From: a bacterium
Lineage (GTDB): Bacteria; KSB1; UBA2214
DNA length: 14,182 nucleotides
Assembly (NCBI GenBank): GCA_029560815.1
Contig: JAKQKF010000091.1
Coordinates: 1 to 14,182, forward strand
Direction: 5' to 3'
Shown: piece after piece, positions 6,944 through 13,647 of the stretch
How positions within the stretch are numbered: position 1 is the first letter of the stretch
Layout of the letters: each line of letters begins with the position of its first letter
The notes under the pieces: model-generated
Seen by the model: the letters and a program-made list of their open reading frames with translations, nothing else
Databases searched by the model: none
What the model was told of the DNA's origin: nothing
Made by a program: the position numbers and the translations under genes

Positions 6944-8029
6944 TTACCTGTTCCATTCCGCCAGCGCGGAATTGATCTTGTTTTTGATCTCCTTGAACTT
7001 GATATAGGAGCCCTCCAGCTCCTCCTCAGCACGGCGCCGGGAGGCGAAGCGCGCCGCCTGGATGAGCAGCCGGCGGGCCTCTTCTTCCCGCTTGAGCTGG
7101 CGGTTAAGCCAGGCCAGGTGATAATGGCTCTCCGCCATATAACCGTTGCTGACCGGCGTGCGCTTCTTCAACGTCTCGTTCAGTCTCTCCCAGATCTGCA
7201 GCGCCTCCTCCAGACGGCCGGTTTTTTCGAACAGGACGGCGCGGTTGTAGAGGCAGGAGGGACTGGCGGCGTAGCGCCGGTAGAGTTGATCGTTGATGAC
7301 CACGGCGCTGTCGTACTCCTCTTTTTCCAGGTAGAGGGCCTGCAGCGTATAGCTGGCGTTGGTTGACAGATAGCGTCCCTCCCGCTCCACCTTCCGCAGT
7401 TTGGCGATCGCCTCTTTTTCCTCCCCGCCCAGAAGTCCGAACAGCAGCTTGCTCTTGTTGTACTCATAGACGGCGATGCCGAAGAGGGGATCCACGAAAC
7501 CTGGGTCCATCTGGCTGGCTTTGCGCAGCAGGGAGATGCCGCTCTCCGCCGTCTTGAGGGCGCGCAGATAGCTGCCCGACTGGAAGAGGGCGACGCAATA
7601 GTACCCCTGCACGACGCCCGCGATGAAATGGTTATCCACGGTCGGCTCCCTCGCGAGCAGGCTGGTGGCTTTGACGGAGGCGATGGCGATCAGGCTGTCG
7701 AACCTGGCCTGCCAGATGCTCACGCGGTAATCGCGCATCATGGTCTGGCAGGCGTCGGCCGCCAGAAAATAGCCGACCGGGCTGGCGGGATCCTCATTGA
7801 TCAGACGGCTGGCGAGGACGAGCACGCTGTCGTGCTCGCTGCGGTTGATCAATTCGATCAGGTTCATGATGGCTGCGGACTCGCCGGAAGCGACGCCGGA
7901 GCGCGGTTGGGGCCAAGGCGCGGCGAAGGCCGGGCTGGACAGGAGGAGGGTGGAGAATAGGATAAAAAGAGCGGCTGCAATGCAGCTCAGCCGGGCTGCA
8001 GCGCCCCGGGCGGGCTTTCTTGGCGACAT
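6944..8029 (-). CDS. exported TPR-repeat protein
   Basis: A 361-residue protein if started at the ATG whose first base is 8029. The frame extends 47 codons further upstream, but those residues look non-coding and the inferred promoter lies within them. The chosen start gives MSPRKPARGAAARLS, then a hydrophobic stretch with a cleavage-like PAFA-A end at about residues 33-36: a Sec signal peptide. The mature part is alpha-helical with recurring alanine/leucine/tyrosine spacing (AALY/YNRAVLFEKTGRLEEALQIW, ESHYHLAWLNRQLKREEEAR), typical of tetratricopeptide repeats. The best units are in the last 150 residues. These proteins are periplasmic or outer-membrane scaffolds; no partner can be named. 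The ribosome-binding site is weak (GAAAG). It converges on the hcp operon with a shared hairpin. Confidence 0.8.
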   Translation of the reverse strand: MSPRKPARGAAARLSCIAAALFILFSTLLLSSPAFAAPWPQPRSGVASGESAAIMNLIELINRSEHDSVLVLASRLINEDPASPVGYFLAADACQTMMRDYRVSIWQARFDSLIAIASVKATSLLAREPTVDNHFIAGVVQGYYCVALFQSGSYLRALKTAESGISLLRKASQMDPGFVDPLFGIAVYEYNKSKLLFGLLGGEEKEAIAKLRKVEREGRYLSTNASYTLQALYLEKEEYDSAVVINDQLYRRYAASPSCLYNRAVLFEKTGRLEEALQIWERLNETLKKRTPVSNGYMAESHYHLAWLNRQLKREEEARRLLIQAARFASRRRAEEELEGSYIKFKEIKNKINSALAEWNR

Positions 8030-8122
8030 GGATGCACTTTCTGTTCTGGACCTGGTGCCGGTCCGGTCATGGGGGAGAAGGCGGGAATTGCATACGCTGT
8101 TCCCGGGTGTGTATCGTTCATA

Positions 8123-8151
8123 AAGATAGCCATTCGGCGGCGGAATTACAA
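8123..8151 (-). promoter_or_regulatory. promoter of the TPR gene (TGGC-type -10)
   Basis: On the minus strand TTGTAA (8146-8151), a 17-bp spacer and TATCTT (8123-8128), with AATGGC directly before the -10. Transcription would start near 8116, about 86 nt before the ATG. It is divergent from the esterase promoter, which lies about 110 bp away. Confidence 0.5.
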
Positions 8152-8260
8152 GGAGAATGTCGGCGCTCACGCCTGGTCAGCGGCAGGCTCTCCGATACGG
8201 TCCGGGATGCGGCTTGCCGGCGGGGTGCACGCCTCCGCCCGGGCTCTGCGTCAAATCGGC

Positions 8261-8289
8261 TTGCTTTTCAGCGACTGATTGGCTAATTT
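8261..8289 (+). promoter_or_regulatory. promoter of the SGNH esterase gene (TGGC-type -10)
   Basis: TTGCTT (8261-8266), a 17-bp spacer and TAATTT (8284-8289), with ATTGGC directly before the -10. The block GATTGGCTAATTT is identical to the one at 3975-3987. The start would be near 8296. Confidence 0.6.
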
Positions 8290-8305
8290 CATACGGATGT
8301 AATAG

Positions 8306-8320
8306 CCGGAAAATTTCCGG
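8306..8320. promoter_or_regulatory. 15-bp palindrome in the esterase leader
   Basis: CCGGAAA-A-TTTCCGG has 7-bp perfect arms around one base. It lies about 10-25 nt downstream of the inferred transcription start and just before the first possible start codon (GTG 8327). It could be an operator for a local regulator or an RNA hairpin; no regulator gene is nearby. Confidence 0.35.
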
Positions 8321-8350
8321 GCACACGTGAAAATGAGAAAGGCGAAGATA

Positions 8351-9676
8351 ATGCGTATATTCGAAGCGGGGATTTTTATGCCCGCGCCAGTTCACTATCG
8401 GGGCGCTCTGCGCCGGGCCCTGCGCGTGATCGCGGCGCTGGTGCTGCTCTGGTGCGGCCTCTCAGCGGCTTCCGCCGGATCGACAAAATGGGTGGGCACC
8501 TGGAGTACGGCGCCGCAGCTGGTCGAGCTGAACAACAATCCGCCCGCCCCCGGTCTGAGCAACAACACCCTCCGGCAGATCCTCCGTGTTTCGCTCGGCG
8601 GCGACACCCTGCGGATGCATTTTAGCAATGAATTCAGCACCGCTCCTGTGACCCTGCAGAAGGTTCACATCGCCGTCTCGGCGGGAGAAGGCAAAATCGA
8701 TCCGGCCACGGAGAGGCCCATGCTCTTCAGGGGCGCAAGCGGGGTCACGATCGCTGCGGGCTCGGCGGTCACATCGGATCCTTTCCCCTTTCCCCTGCAG
8801 CCGCAGATGGAGCTGGCCGTCACCATCTATTTTGGCGCCACACCGTCGGACGTGACCGGCCATCCGGGATCCAGGACCACCTCTTACCTGCTCGCCGGCG
8901 ATCAGGCCGGCAGGGCTGATTTCGCCGGCGCGGTCCTGACCGACCACTGGTATATCATCCACACCATCGATGTGAAAGCTCCCGCCCCCTCGGCGGCTGT
9001 GGTCGTGCTGGGCAACTCCATCACGGACGGGCGCGGTTCGGGCACCAACAAGCAGAACCGGTGGCCCGACGAACTGGCCCGGCGGCTCCAGGAGAATCCG
9101 GCGACAAGCCATGTCGCAGTCCTGAATCAGGGCATCGGCGGCAACTGTGTGCTGGGGACCTGCCTGGGGCCTTCCGCCCTGAATCGCTTCACTCGGGATG
9201 TGCTGGAACAAAGCGGGGTGCGCTGGCTGGTGATTCTGGAAGGAATTAACGATATCGGCAACGGACAGAGCGGAGTGGGTGAGCGTCTGATCGATGCCTA
9301 CACGCAGATGATTCACAGCGCGCACGCCCGCGGAATTTTCGTCTACGGGGCGACCCTGCTGCCCATGTACGGATCATCCTACTACTCGGCGACCCACGAG
9401 GCGGAGAGGAAAAAAGTTAACGACTGGATCCGGCAGGGCGGCCTTTTCGACGGCGTCATCGATTTCGATCAGGCTCTGCGTAATCCCGCCGACACCCTGA
9501 GTCTCCGGCCGGAGGCGGATACCGGAGACCACCTGCATCCCAATGAGACCGGCCACCGCATGATGGGCGAGGCGGTGGATCTGAATCTCTTCACGGGGGG
9601 AGATCCCTTCGTCCCGAGCGGCCGCAGCGAGTCCCGCTATTTAGAACCCGAGTGCGGGAGCGTGGGCGGGAACTGA
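8351..9676 (+). CDS. exported SGNH/GDSL hydrolase (probable carbohydrate esterase), C-terminus truncated by in-frame TGA
   Basis: The frame opens at GTG 8327. ATG 8351 is preferred because AAAGG (8338-8342) lies 8 nt upstream; ATG 8378 is a third option. A signal peptide follows (RRALRVIAALVLLWCGLSAASA). The N-terminal jelly-roll-like part (KWVGTWSTAPQLVEL onward) and the catalytic part match XynE-like SGNH hydrolases: block I GNSITDG with Ser223, block II NQGIGGN with Gly263, block III GINDIG with Asn300, block V DHLHP with Asp393 and His396. All catalytic residues are intact, so the enzyme domain is probably active on acylated sugars (inference). After the domain, a linker leads to YLEPECGSVGGN, the start of a carbohydrate-binding-type module, where TGA (9674-9676) stops translation. 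The frame remains coding-like beyond it. Confidence 0.85.
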   Translation: MRIFEAGIFMPAPVHYRGALRRALRVIAALVLLWCGLSAASAGSTKWVGTWSTAPQLVELNNNPPAPGLSNNTLRQILRVSLGGDTLRMHFSNEFSTAPVTLQKVHIAVSAGEGKIDPATERPMLFRGASGVTIAAGSAVTSDPFPFPLQPQMELAVTIYFGATPSDVTGHPGSRTTSYLLAGDQAGRADFAGAVLTDHWYIIHTIDVKAPAPSAAVVVLGNSITDGRGSGTNKQNRWPDELARRLQENPATSHVAVLNQGIGGNCVLGTCLGPSALNRFTRDVLEQSGVRWLVILEGINDIGNGQSGVGERLIDAYTQMIHSAHARGIFVYGATLLPMYGSSYYSATHEAERKKVNDWIRQGGLFDGVIDFDQALRNPADTLSLRPEADTGDHLHPNETGHRMMGEAVDLNLFTGGDPFVPSGRSESRYLEPECGSVGGN

Positions 9677-9844
9677 CGGATTGTCCCCGACCCCCGGGCC
9701 TCGGGGGGCAGCTATGTGACCGTCAAGGCGGGGCTCCAGAGCCTGACCGCCGCTCCCGCCGGCAGCGCAGAGGCGATTTTGCTGCCTTTTACGCCTGCTT
9801 GCGCGGGCACCTTCTTCCCCTTCGCCCGCCTCAACAGCCCGACG
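9677..9844 (+). pseudogene. relict of the esterase's C-terminal carbohydrate-binding-type module
   Basis: Directly after the TGA, the same frame reads RIVPDPRASGGSYVTVKAG and later FTPACAGTFFPFARLNSPT. This resembles the first half of modules found after such esterases (pattern ECGxVGxNW...DxxASxGxYVTV...GTYxxxARxNxPT, from memory). The TGA sits where a conserved tryptophan (TGG) is expected. After about 9844 the resemblance ends, and the stop codon of the convergent racemase gene is only 22 bp away. The second half of the module is therefore missing. The likely history is a nonsense mutation plus a deletion; an assembly error could explain the TGA but not the missing half. Confidence 0.65.
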
Positions 9845-9866
9845 ATCCGGCTCTCTGCGCCAGGGA

Positions 9867-10700
9867 TTACTTCGCCGGCTGCTTCGACAGCAGCTGAAAA
9901 CGGGCGATGGCGCGATCGGCCAGCACCTGGCTGGCGCTCACAACCGGCACGCCTGAGCGCGCGGAATTGAAAGCGAGGGGGATCTCGGTGCAGCCGAGCA
10001 CCACGACCTCGGCTCCGCTCTTTTCGAGCTCCTTGCCGGCGAGATAGAGCCACTCCTCACACTGCCGTTTGTCCCCGTGCGCCTTGATCAGATAGACCGC
10101 CTTCATGACATAGTTCTCAAGGATATTGTCGGAGGGCTTGATCATCTCGATGCCGCGCGCAGCGAACTCTTTTTCATAGAGCCCGGTGGAGATGGTCCCC
10201 GTTGTCGCCAGCAGGCCCACCTTTTTAGCCTGCGGATATTTGGTGGCCACTTCGGCCGCGGCCTCGCGGATCATGTTGATGATGGGGATCTTGACCGCCT
10301 GCTGCATGTGATCATAAAAGTAGTGGGCGGTGTTGCAGGGGATGGCGATGTAGGAGGCCCCGGATTTCTCCAGACGGGTCACCCCTTCGGCCAGGTAGGG
10401 GAGGATGGAGGGGTCGCCGCTGAAGATGGAAGCTGTGCGGTCGGGCACGGTCGGCAGGCTGTAGATGAGCGTGGGGATGTGCTCCTGGTCCCTGGTCGCC
10501 GGGGTGCGCTCGACGATGAGCTGGTAGAGATTGGCCGTGGCTTCCGGCCCCATTCCGCCGAAAATGCCGAGGATGACCTCAGGCCGGGGATCGATGGCGG
10601 TGCCGCCGCCCTTTCTCAGGGCCGGGGAACAGCCGGGGCCCGTACTGATGATGACCAGCAGGATCCCCAGGATCAGCCTGTACGATGTCGTGCGCCTCAT
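9867..10700 (-). CDS. aspartate/glutamate racemase-family protein with N-terminal export signal
   Basis: A 277-residue protein when started at the ATG whose first base is 10700, which follows a strong AAGGAGAGG (on the minus strand). The frame runs 9 codons further without a ribosome-binding site. The N-terminus MRRTTSYRLILGILLVIIS then TGPGC24 is a signal peptide, with Cys24 a possible but non-canonical lipobox. From residue about 43 it is an Asp/Glu racemase: GIFGGMGPEAT at the N-terminus, catalytic Cys122 in PCNTAH, and catalytic Cys237 in GCTEIPL. The two-cysteine, cofactor-independent fold interconverts L- and D-aspartate or glutamate. Most members are cytoplasmic; export would place the activity in the periplasm or on a membrane, perhaps for D-amino acids of peptidoglycan or the medium (inference). 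It is convergent with the truncated esterase and divergent from norZ. Confidence 0.9.
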   Translation of the reverse strand: MRRTTSYRLILGILLVIISTGPGCSPALRKGGGTAIDPRPEVILGIFGGMGPEATANLYQLIVERTPATRDQEHIPTLIYSLPTVPDRTASIFSGDPSILPYLAEGVTRLEKSGASYIAIPCNTAHYFYDHMQQAVKIPIINMIREAAAEVATKYPQAKKVGLLATTGTISTGLYEKEFAARGIEMIKPSDNILENYVMKAVYLIKAHGDKRQCEEWLYLAGKELEKSGAEVVVLGCTEIPLAFNSARSGVPVVSASQVLADRAIARFQLLSKQPAK

Positions 10701-10779
10701 TTTTCCTCTCCTTGCTTGAAAGGTCAACTCCCGATGATCTGCCCGGCGTCAGCCGGCCTCCCGATGTGCTTCTATCCTA

Positions 10780-10808
10780 AAGATATTGGCATTTTTTGCA
10801 ACTCGCAA
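10780..10808 (-). promoter_or_regulatory. promoter of the racemase gene
   Basis: On the minus strand TTGCGA (10803-10808), a 17-bp spacer and TATCTT (10780-10785). The -10 is identical to that of the TPR gene, but the bases before it are GCCAA, not TGGC. Start near 10773, leader about 73 nt. Confidence 0.5.
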
Positions 10809-10877
10809 CAGGAAATTATGTTGGACGATTCTTCTTCCGCGCAATCCAATAAAATTCGTATAAACGAAATAAAATAA

Positions 10878-10906
10878 TTGACTCTCAGACCAGGATTTAT
10901 TAAATT
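10878..10906 (+). promoter_or_regulatory. norZ promoter
   Basis: TTGACT (10878-10883), a 17-bp spacer and TAAATT (10901-10906). The -10 equals that of hcp and the -35 equals that of the membrane-protein gene, but TGGC is replaced by TTAT. The start would be near 10913, inside the following dyad. Confidence 0.6.
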
Positions 10907-10927
10907 AGATATAAGAGTCTTATATCT
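10907..10927. promoter_or_regulatory. operator-like dyad at the norZ start point (NsrR-like geometry)
   Basis: AGATATAAG (10907-10915) and CTTATATCT (10919-10927) are perfect 9-bp arms around AGT. Centred on 10917, the 23-bp window 10906-10928 matches the outer positions of the NsrR palindrome as I recall it (AAGATGYATTT-N-inverse): AGAT.TA on the left and TA.ATCTT on the right, while the inner positions differ. It directly follows the -10 box and spans the predicted start, so a bound repressor would block polymerase. The regulator's identity is inferred. Confidence 0.55.
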
Positions 10928-11034
10928 TAAATAGGCCTGTGGAATATCACCGGCATCCTGCCGGCAACTGCACCCATCCGGACCCGCAGCCGGGCGGGCT
11001 GCAGCGGACCATCCCTTCAGAAAGGAGCTGCTTC

Positions 11035-13284
11035 ATGAGCAACAAAACACTGTGGACTGCATTTCTCCTTGTCGTCCTCGGCTCGTTCGCGGTTCTACTC
11101 TTTTTCGGCGGCGAGATCTATCAGAAAAAGCCGCCCCAGCCCGAACGCGTGGTCACAGCCGATGGCGTGACTCTTTTCACCGGGCAGGAGATTCGCGACG
11201 GCCAGAATGTCTGGCAGTCGTTGGGCGGGCAGGAGGTGGGCAGCGTCTGGGGCCATGGCGCCTATGTCGCGCCTGACTGGAGTGCCGACTGGCTGCACCG
11301 TGAAGCCACCTTCATCCTCGACCGCTTCGCGGCCGAAAGCCATGGCCTCACATACGGCCAGCTCTCCGCTGAACAGCAGGCCGCGCTGCAGGTGCGGCTC
11401 CAGCAGGAGCTGCGCAGGAACACCTACGACCCCGCCACCGGCGAGCTGCGCGTCTCCTCGCTCCGCGCCGAGGCGATCGAGGCGGTGAGCCGTCACTACG
11501 CCGGACTTTTCATGGCTGATCCGGACCTGGCGAAGCTGCGCACTGCCTATGCGATTCCCGAAAACAGCATCAAAGACCCGGCGCGGGCCCGGCTTCTCGG
11601 CGCCTTTTTCTTCTGGGCGGCGTGGGCGAGCGTAACCGAGCGCCCGGGTGAAGAGGTCAGCTACACCCAGAACTGGCCACCCGACGAGCTGGTCGGCAAC
11701 CGGCCGGCCGCCAGTCTGGTCCTCTGGACCGGGTTCAGCGTCATTGTTTTGATCCTCGGCATCGCCCTTCTCGCCTTTTATTACGCGAAGCAGCAGGGCG
11801 AAGGGCTGGAGGGGCATGATTTTCCCGACCAGGATCCGCTGCTCGGCCTCAAGGCGACCCCCTCGATGAAAGCGACCCTGAAGTATTTCTGGGTGGTCAC
11901 GGCCCTGATTCTGGTACAGATCCTCATGGGCATCATCACGGTTCATTACAGTGTCGAGGGCGGCGGTTTCTATGGTCTGGCCCTGGACAAGCTGCTGCCC
12001 TATGCCGTCTCGCGCACCTGGCATGTCCAGCTGGCTATCCTCTGGATCGCCACATCGTGGCTGGCGACCGGTCTCTACATCGCTCCGGCCGTCTCGGGTT
12101 ATGAGCCCAAATTCCAGCGTCTCGGGGTCAACCTGCTTTTCGGCGCGCTGCTGGTCATCGTCCTTGGTTCAATGGCGGGCCAGTGGATGGGCGTCATGCA
12201 GAAGCTGGGTCTGGTCAACAACTTTTGGTTCGGCCATCAGGGGTATGAGTACGTCGACCTCGGCCGCTTCTGGCAGATTTTCCTTTTTGCCGGCCTTTTC
12301 ATCTGGCTCTTTCTCATGGGGCGCGCCATTTGGCCCGCTTTCAAGAATGCCCGGGAGCAGAAGAGCCTGCTGGGGATGTTCCTGATCTCCTCGGTGGCGA
12401 TTGCGGCTTTTTATGGTGCGGGTTTGATGTGGGGGCGGCAGACCAACCTGGCGGTCGCCGAATACTGGCGCTGGTGGGTGGTCCATCTCTGGGTGGAGGG
12501 CTTTTTTGAGGTCTTCGCCGCGGTGGTGGTCGCCTTCCTCTTTGTGCGGCTGGGGCTGCTGCGCATCAAGACCGCGACCACGGCGGTGCTCTTTTCCACG
12601 GTGGTCTTTCTCACCGGCGGCATCATCGGTACTTTTCACCATCTCTATTTCACCGGCACGCCGATGGCGGTGATGGCTCTCGGGGCCAGCTTCAGCGCCC
12701 TCGAGGTGGTGCCGCTGGTGCTGATGGGCTTTGAGGCTCTGCACAATTACCGTCTCAGCAAGGCCCGCGCCTGGGTGGCGAAGTACAAATGGCCGATCTA
12801 CGCCTTTATCGCGGTGGCCTTCTGGAACCTGGTCGGAGCCGGCATCTTCGGTTTCCTGATCAATCCGCCGATCGCACTCTATTACATGCAGGGGCTGAAC
12901 ACCACGCCGGTTCATGGCCACACCGCCCTTTTCGGCGTCTATGGCATTCTCGGCATCGGGCTGATGCTCTTCGTGCTGCGCAGCATGACCATCGAACGGG
13001 AGTGGAACGACGGTTCCCTCCGGATCGCCTTCTGGGGGATCAATATCGGATTGGCGCTGATGGTGCTGCTGAGTGTGCTGCCGGTGGGTATCCTGCAGAC
13101 GGTGGCGAGCGTCAAGTACGGGCTCTGGTACGCCCGCTCGGCCGAGTTTATGCAGCAGGAGACGATGCAGACCCTGCGCTGGCTGCGCATGATCGGTGAC
13201 GGGATCTTCGGGATCGGGGTGCTCGCCCTGGCCTGGTTCGTCGCCGGTCTGCAGGGCGGCTGGTCCTACAAACGCAAAAACTGA
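11035..13284 (+). CDS. norZ: quinol-dependent nitric oxide reductase (single-subunit NorB/NorZ)
   Basis: A 749-residue qNOR of usual length. ATG 11035 is chosen because AAAGGAG (11021-11027) precedes it; the frame extends 32 codons upstream without a ribosome-binding site. A first membrane span (about 7-25) is followed by a periplasmic domain to about residue 220 with the typical GGQEVGSVWGHGAYVAPDW start and no CxxCH, so there is no heme c. The NorB-like core has low-spin heme b ligands H330 (RTWHVQL) and H629, heme b3 ligand H627 (HGHTALFG), and FeB ligands H484 (VVHLWVEGFFE), H535 and H536 (GTFHHLYF). The conserved Glu488 sits four residues after H484, as in NorB. The enzyme reduces 2 NO to N2O using quinol at the cytoplasmic membrane. 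No other nor or denitrification gene is present, suggesting NO detoxification. Confidence 0.97.
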   Translation: MSNKTLWTAFLLVVLGSFAVLLFFGGEIYQKKPPQPERVVTADGVTLFTGQEIRDGQNVWQSLGGQEVGSVWGHGAYVAPDWSADWLHREATFILDRFAAESHGLTYGQLSAEQQAALQVRLQQELRRNTYDPATGELRVSSLRAEAIEAVSRHYAGLFMADPDLAKLRTAYAIPENSIKDPARARLLGAFFFWAAWASVTERPGEEVSYTQNWPPDELVGNRPAASLVLWTGFSVIVLILGIALLAFYYAKQQGEGLEGHDFPDQDPLLGLKATPSMKATLKYFWVVTALILVQILMGIITVHYSVEGGGFYGLALDKLLPYAVSRTWHVQLAILWIATSWLATGLYIAPAVSGYEPKFQRLGVNLLFGALLVIVLGSMAGQWMGVMQKLGLVNNFWFGHQGYEYVDLGRFWQIFLFAGLFIWLFLMGRAIWPAFKNAREQKSLLGMFLISSVAIAAFYGAGLMWGRQTNLAVAEYWRWWVVHLWVEGFFEVFAAVVVAFLFVRLGLLRIKTATTAVLFSTVVFLTGGIIGTFHHLYFTGTPMAVMALGASFSALEVVPLVLMGFEALHNYRLSKARAWVAKYKWPIYAFIAVAFWNLVGAGIFGFLINPPIALYYMQGLNTTPVHGHTALFGVYGILGIGLMLFVLRSMTIEREWNDGSLRIAFWGINIGLALMVLLSVLPVGILQTVASVKYGLWYARSAEFMQQETMQTLRWLRMIGDGIFGIGVLALAWFVAGLQGGWSYKRKN

Positions 13285-13297
13285 CCTCTGCTCGATA

Positions 13298-13329
13298 GGG
13301 CCGGGATCCATCTTGATGGATCCCGGCCC
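13298..13329 (+). terminator. norZ terminator hairpin
   Basis: GGGCCGGGATCCATC (13298-13312) and GATGGATCCCGGCCC (13315-13329) are perfect 15-bp arms with 2 bases between them, so the innermost pairs must open to form a loop. It begins 14 bases after the stop codon, followed by TTCGTATTT. A strong hairpin with only a modest U-tract. Confidence 0.8.
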
Positions 13330-13349
13330 TTCGTATTTCCGGTTGATCT

Positions 13350-13400
13350 CCGGTTACCTGCAGCGGGGTCGTGTTATCATCCTGACTGCAGGTAGACCGG
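13350..13400. repeat. imperfect inverted repeat between norZ and the 62-residue gene
   Basis: TACCTGCAG (13355-13363) and CTGCAGGTA (13386-13394) are perfect 9-bp arms, with CCGG at both outer ends (13350-13353 and 13397-13400). It lies about 60 bp beyond the stop codon of the minus-strand 62-residue gene and could be its terminator. Confidence 0.35.
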
Positions 13401-13458
13401 CTTATCGAGGCCTGATTATCCACTGCACACCAGGAGATGAATCGGCCTCTGATCCTGG

Positions 13459-13647
13459 TCATTGATATTTGGTAAAATTGTACTGCTTCGCTACTACGGC
13501 TTTCTCTTCGGTGGGCAGCCCGCTGAAGTACTTTTTCCAGCCGGGACAAAAATTGATGTGCCAGCGCCAGAACCGTCCCAGCAGGGAACCGGGTTTGGCA
13601 TCATATCGGGCTCGCAATGCGCACTTGGCGCAGTTTTCCTCAGCCAT
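13459..13647 (-). CDS. small cysteine/tryptophan-rich protein, probable metal-binding
   Basis: A 62-residue protein starting MAEENCAKCALRARYDAKPG. The start is certain: AAGGAGGTGA, a full match to the 16S rRNA tail, lies at 13651-13660 on the minus strand, 3 nt from the ATG. C6-x2-C9 and H30-x3-C34 could form a four-ligand metal site (zinc or iron). The middle, RFWRWHINFCPGWKKYF, is unusually rich in aromatic and basic residues, which looks like a binding surface. I recall similar short proteins in strict anaerobes but cannot name a family or function. It is convergent with norZ and lies 139 bp downstream of the 89-residue gene on the same strand, with which it may be co-transcribed. Confidence 0.8.
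   Translation of the reverse strand: MAEENCAKCALRARYDAKPGSLLGRFWRWHINFCPGWKKYFSGLPTEEKAVVAKQYNFTKYQ

Larger units (their letters stand above)
10701..11034. other. divergent control region between the racemase gene and norZ
   Basis: About 334 bases without a gene. From the left: racemase ribosome-binding site, racemase promoter (10780-10808, minus), an A+T-rich core, norZ promoter (10878-10906), operator-like dyad (10907-10927), then a norZ leader of about 120 nt. The leader contains two small hairpins, CCGGCA-TCC-TGCCGG (10950-10964) and GCAGCC-GGGCG-GGCTGC (10986-11002), before AAAGGAG at 11021-11027. The hairpins may affect translation or mRNA stability. Confidence 0.7.

Noticed and set aside
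9674..9676. TGA read as selenocysteine or as tryptophan by genetic-code change
   Set aside because: hcp and norZ end in TGA at family-typical lengths, so TGA is a normal stop here; no SECIS-like hairpin was recognised after it and the expected residue is Trp.
10077..10877. 266-codon plus-strand frame over the racemase gene and its promoter
   Set aside because: Antisense to a racemase with both catalytic cysteines, and it runs through the A+T-rich promoter region.
11095..13311. Minus-strand frames of 309 and 380 codons opposite norZ
   Set aside because: Composition is His/Gln/Asp-rich and low-complexity, as expected for the antisense of a membrane protein gene; the sense frame has every catalytic ligand.
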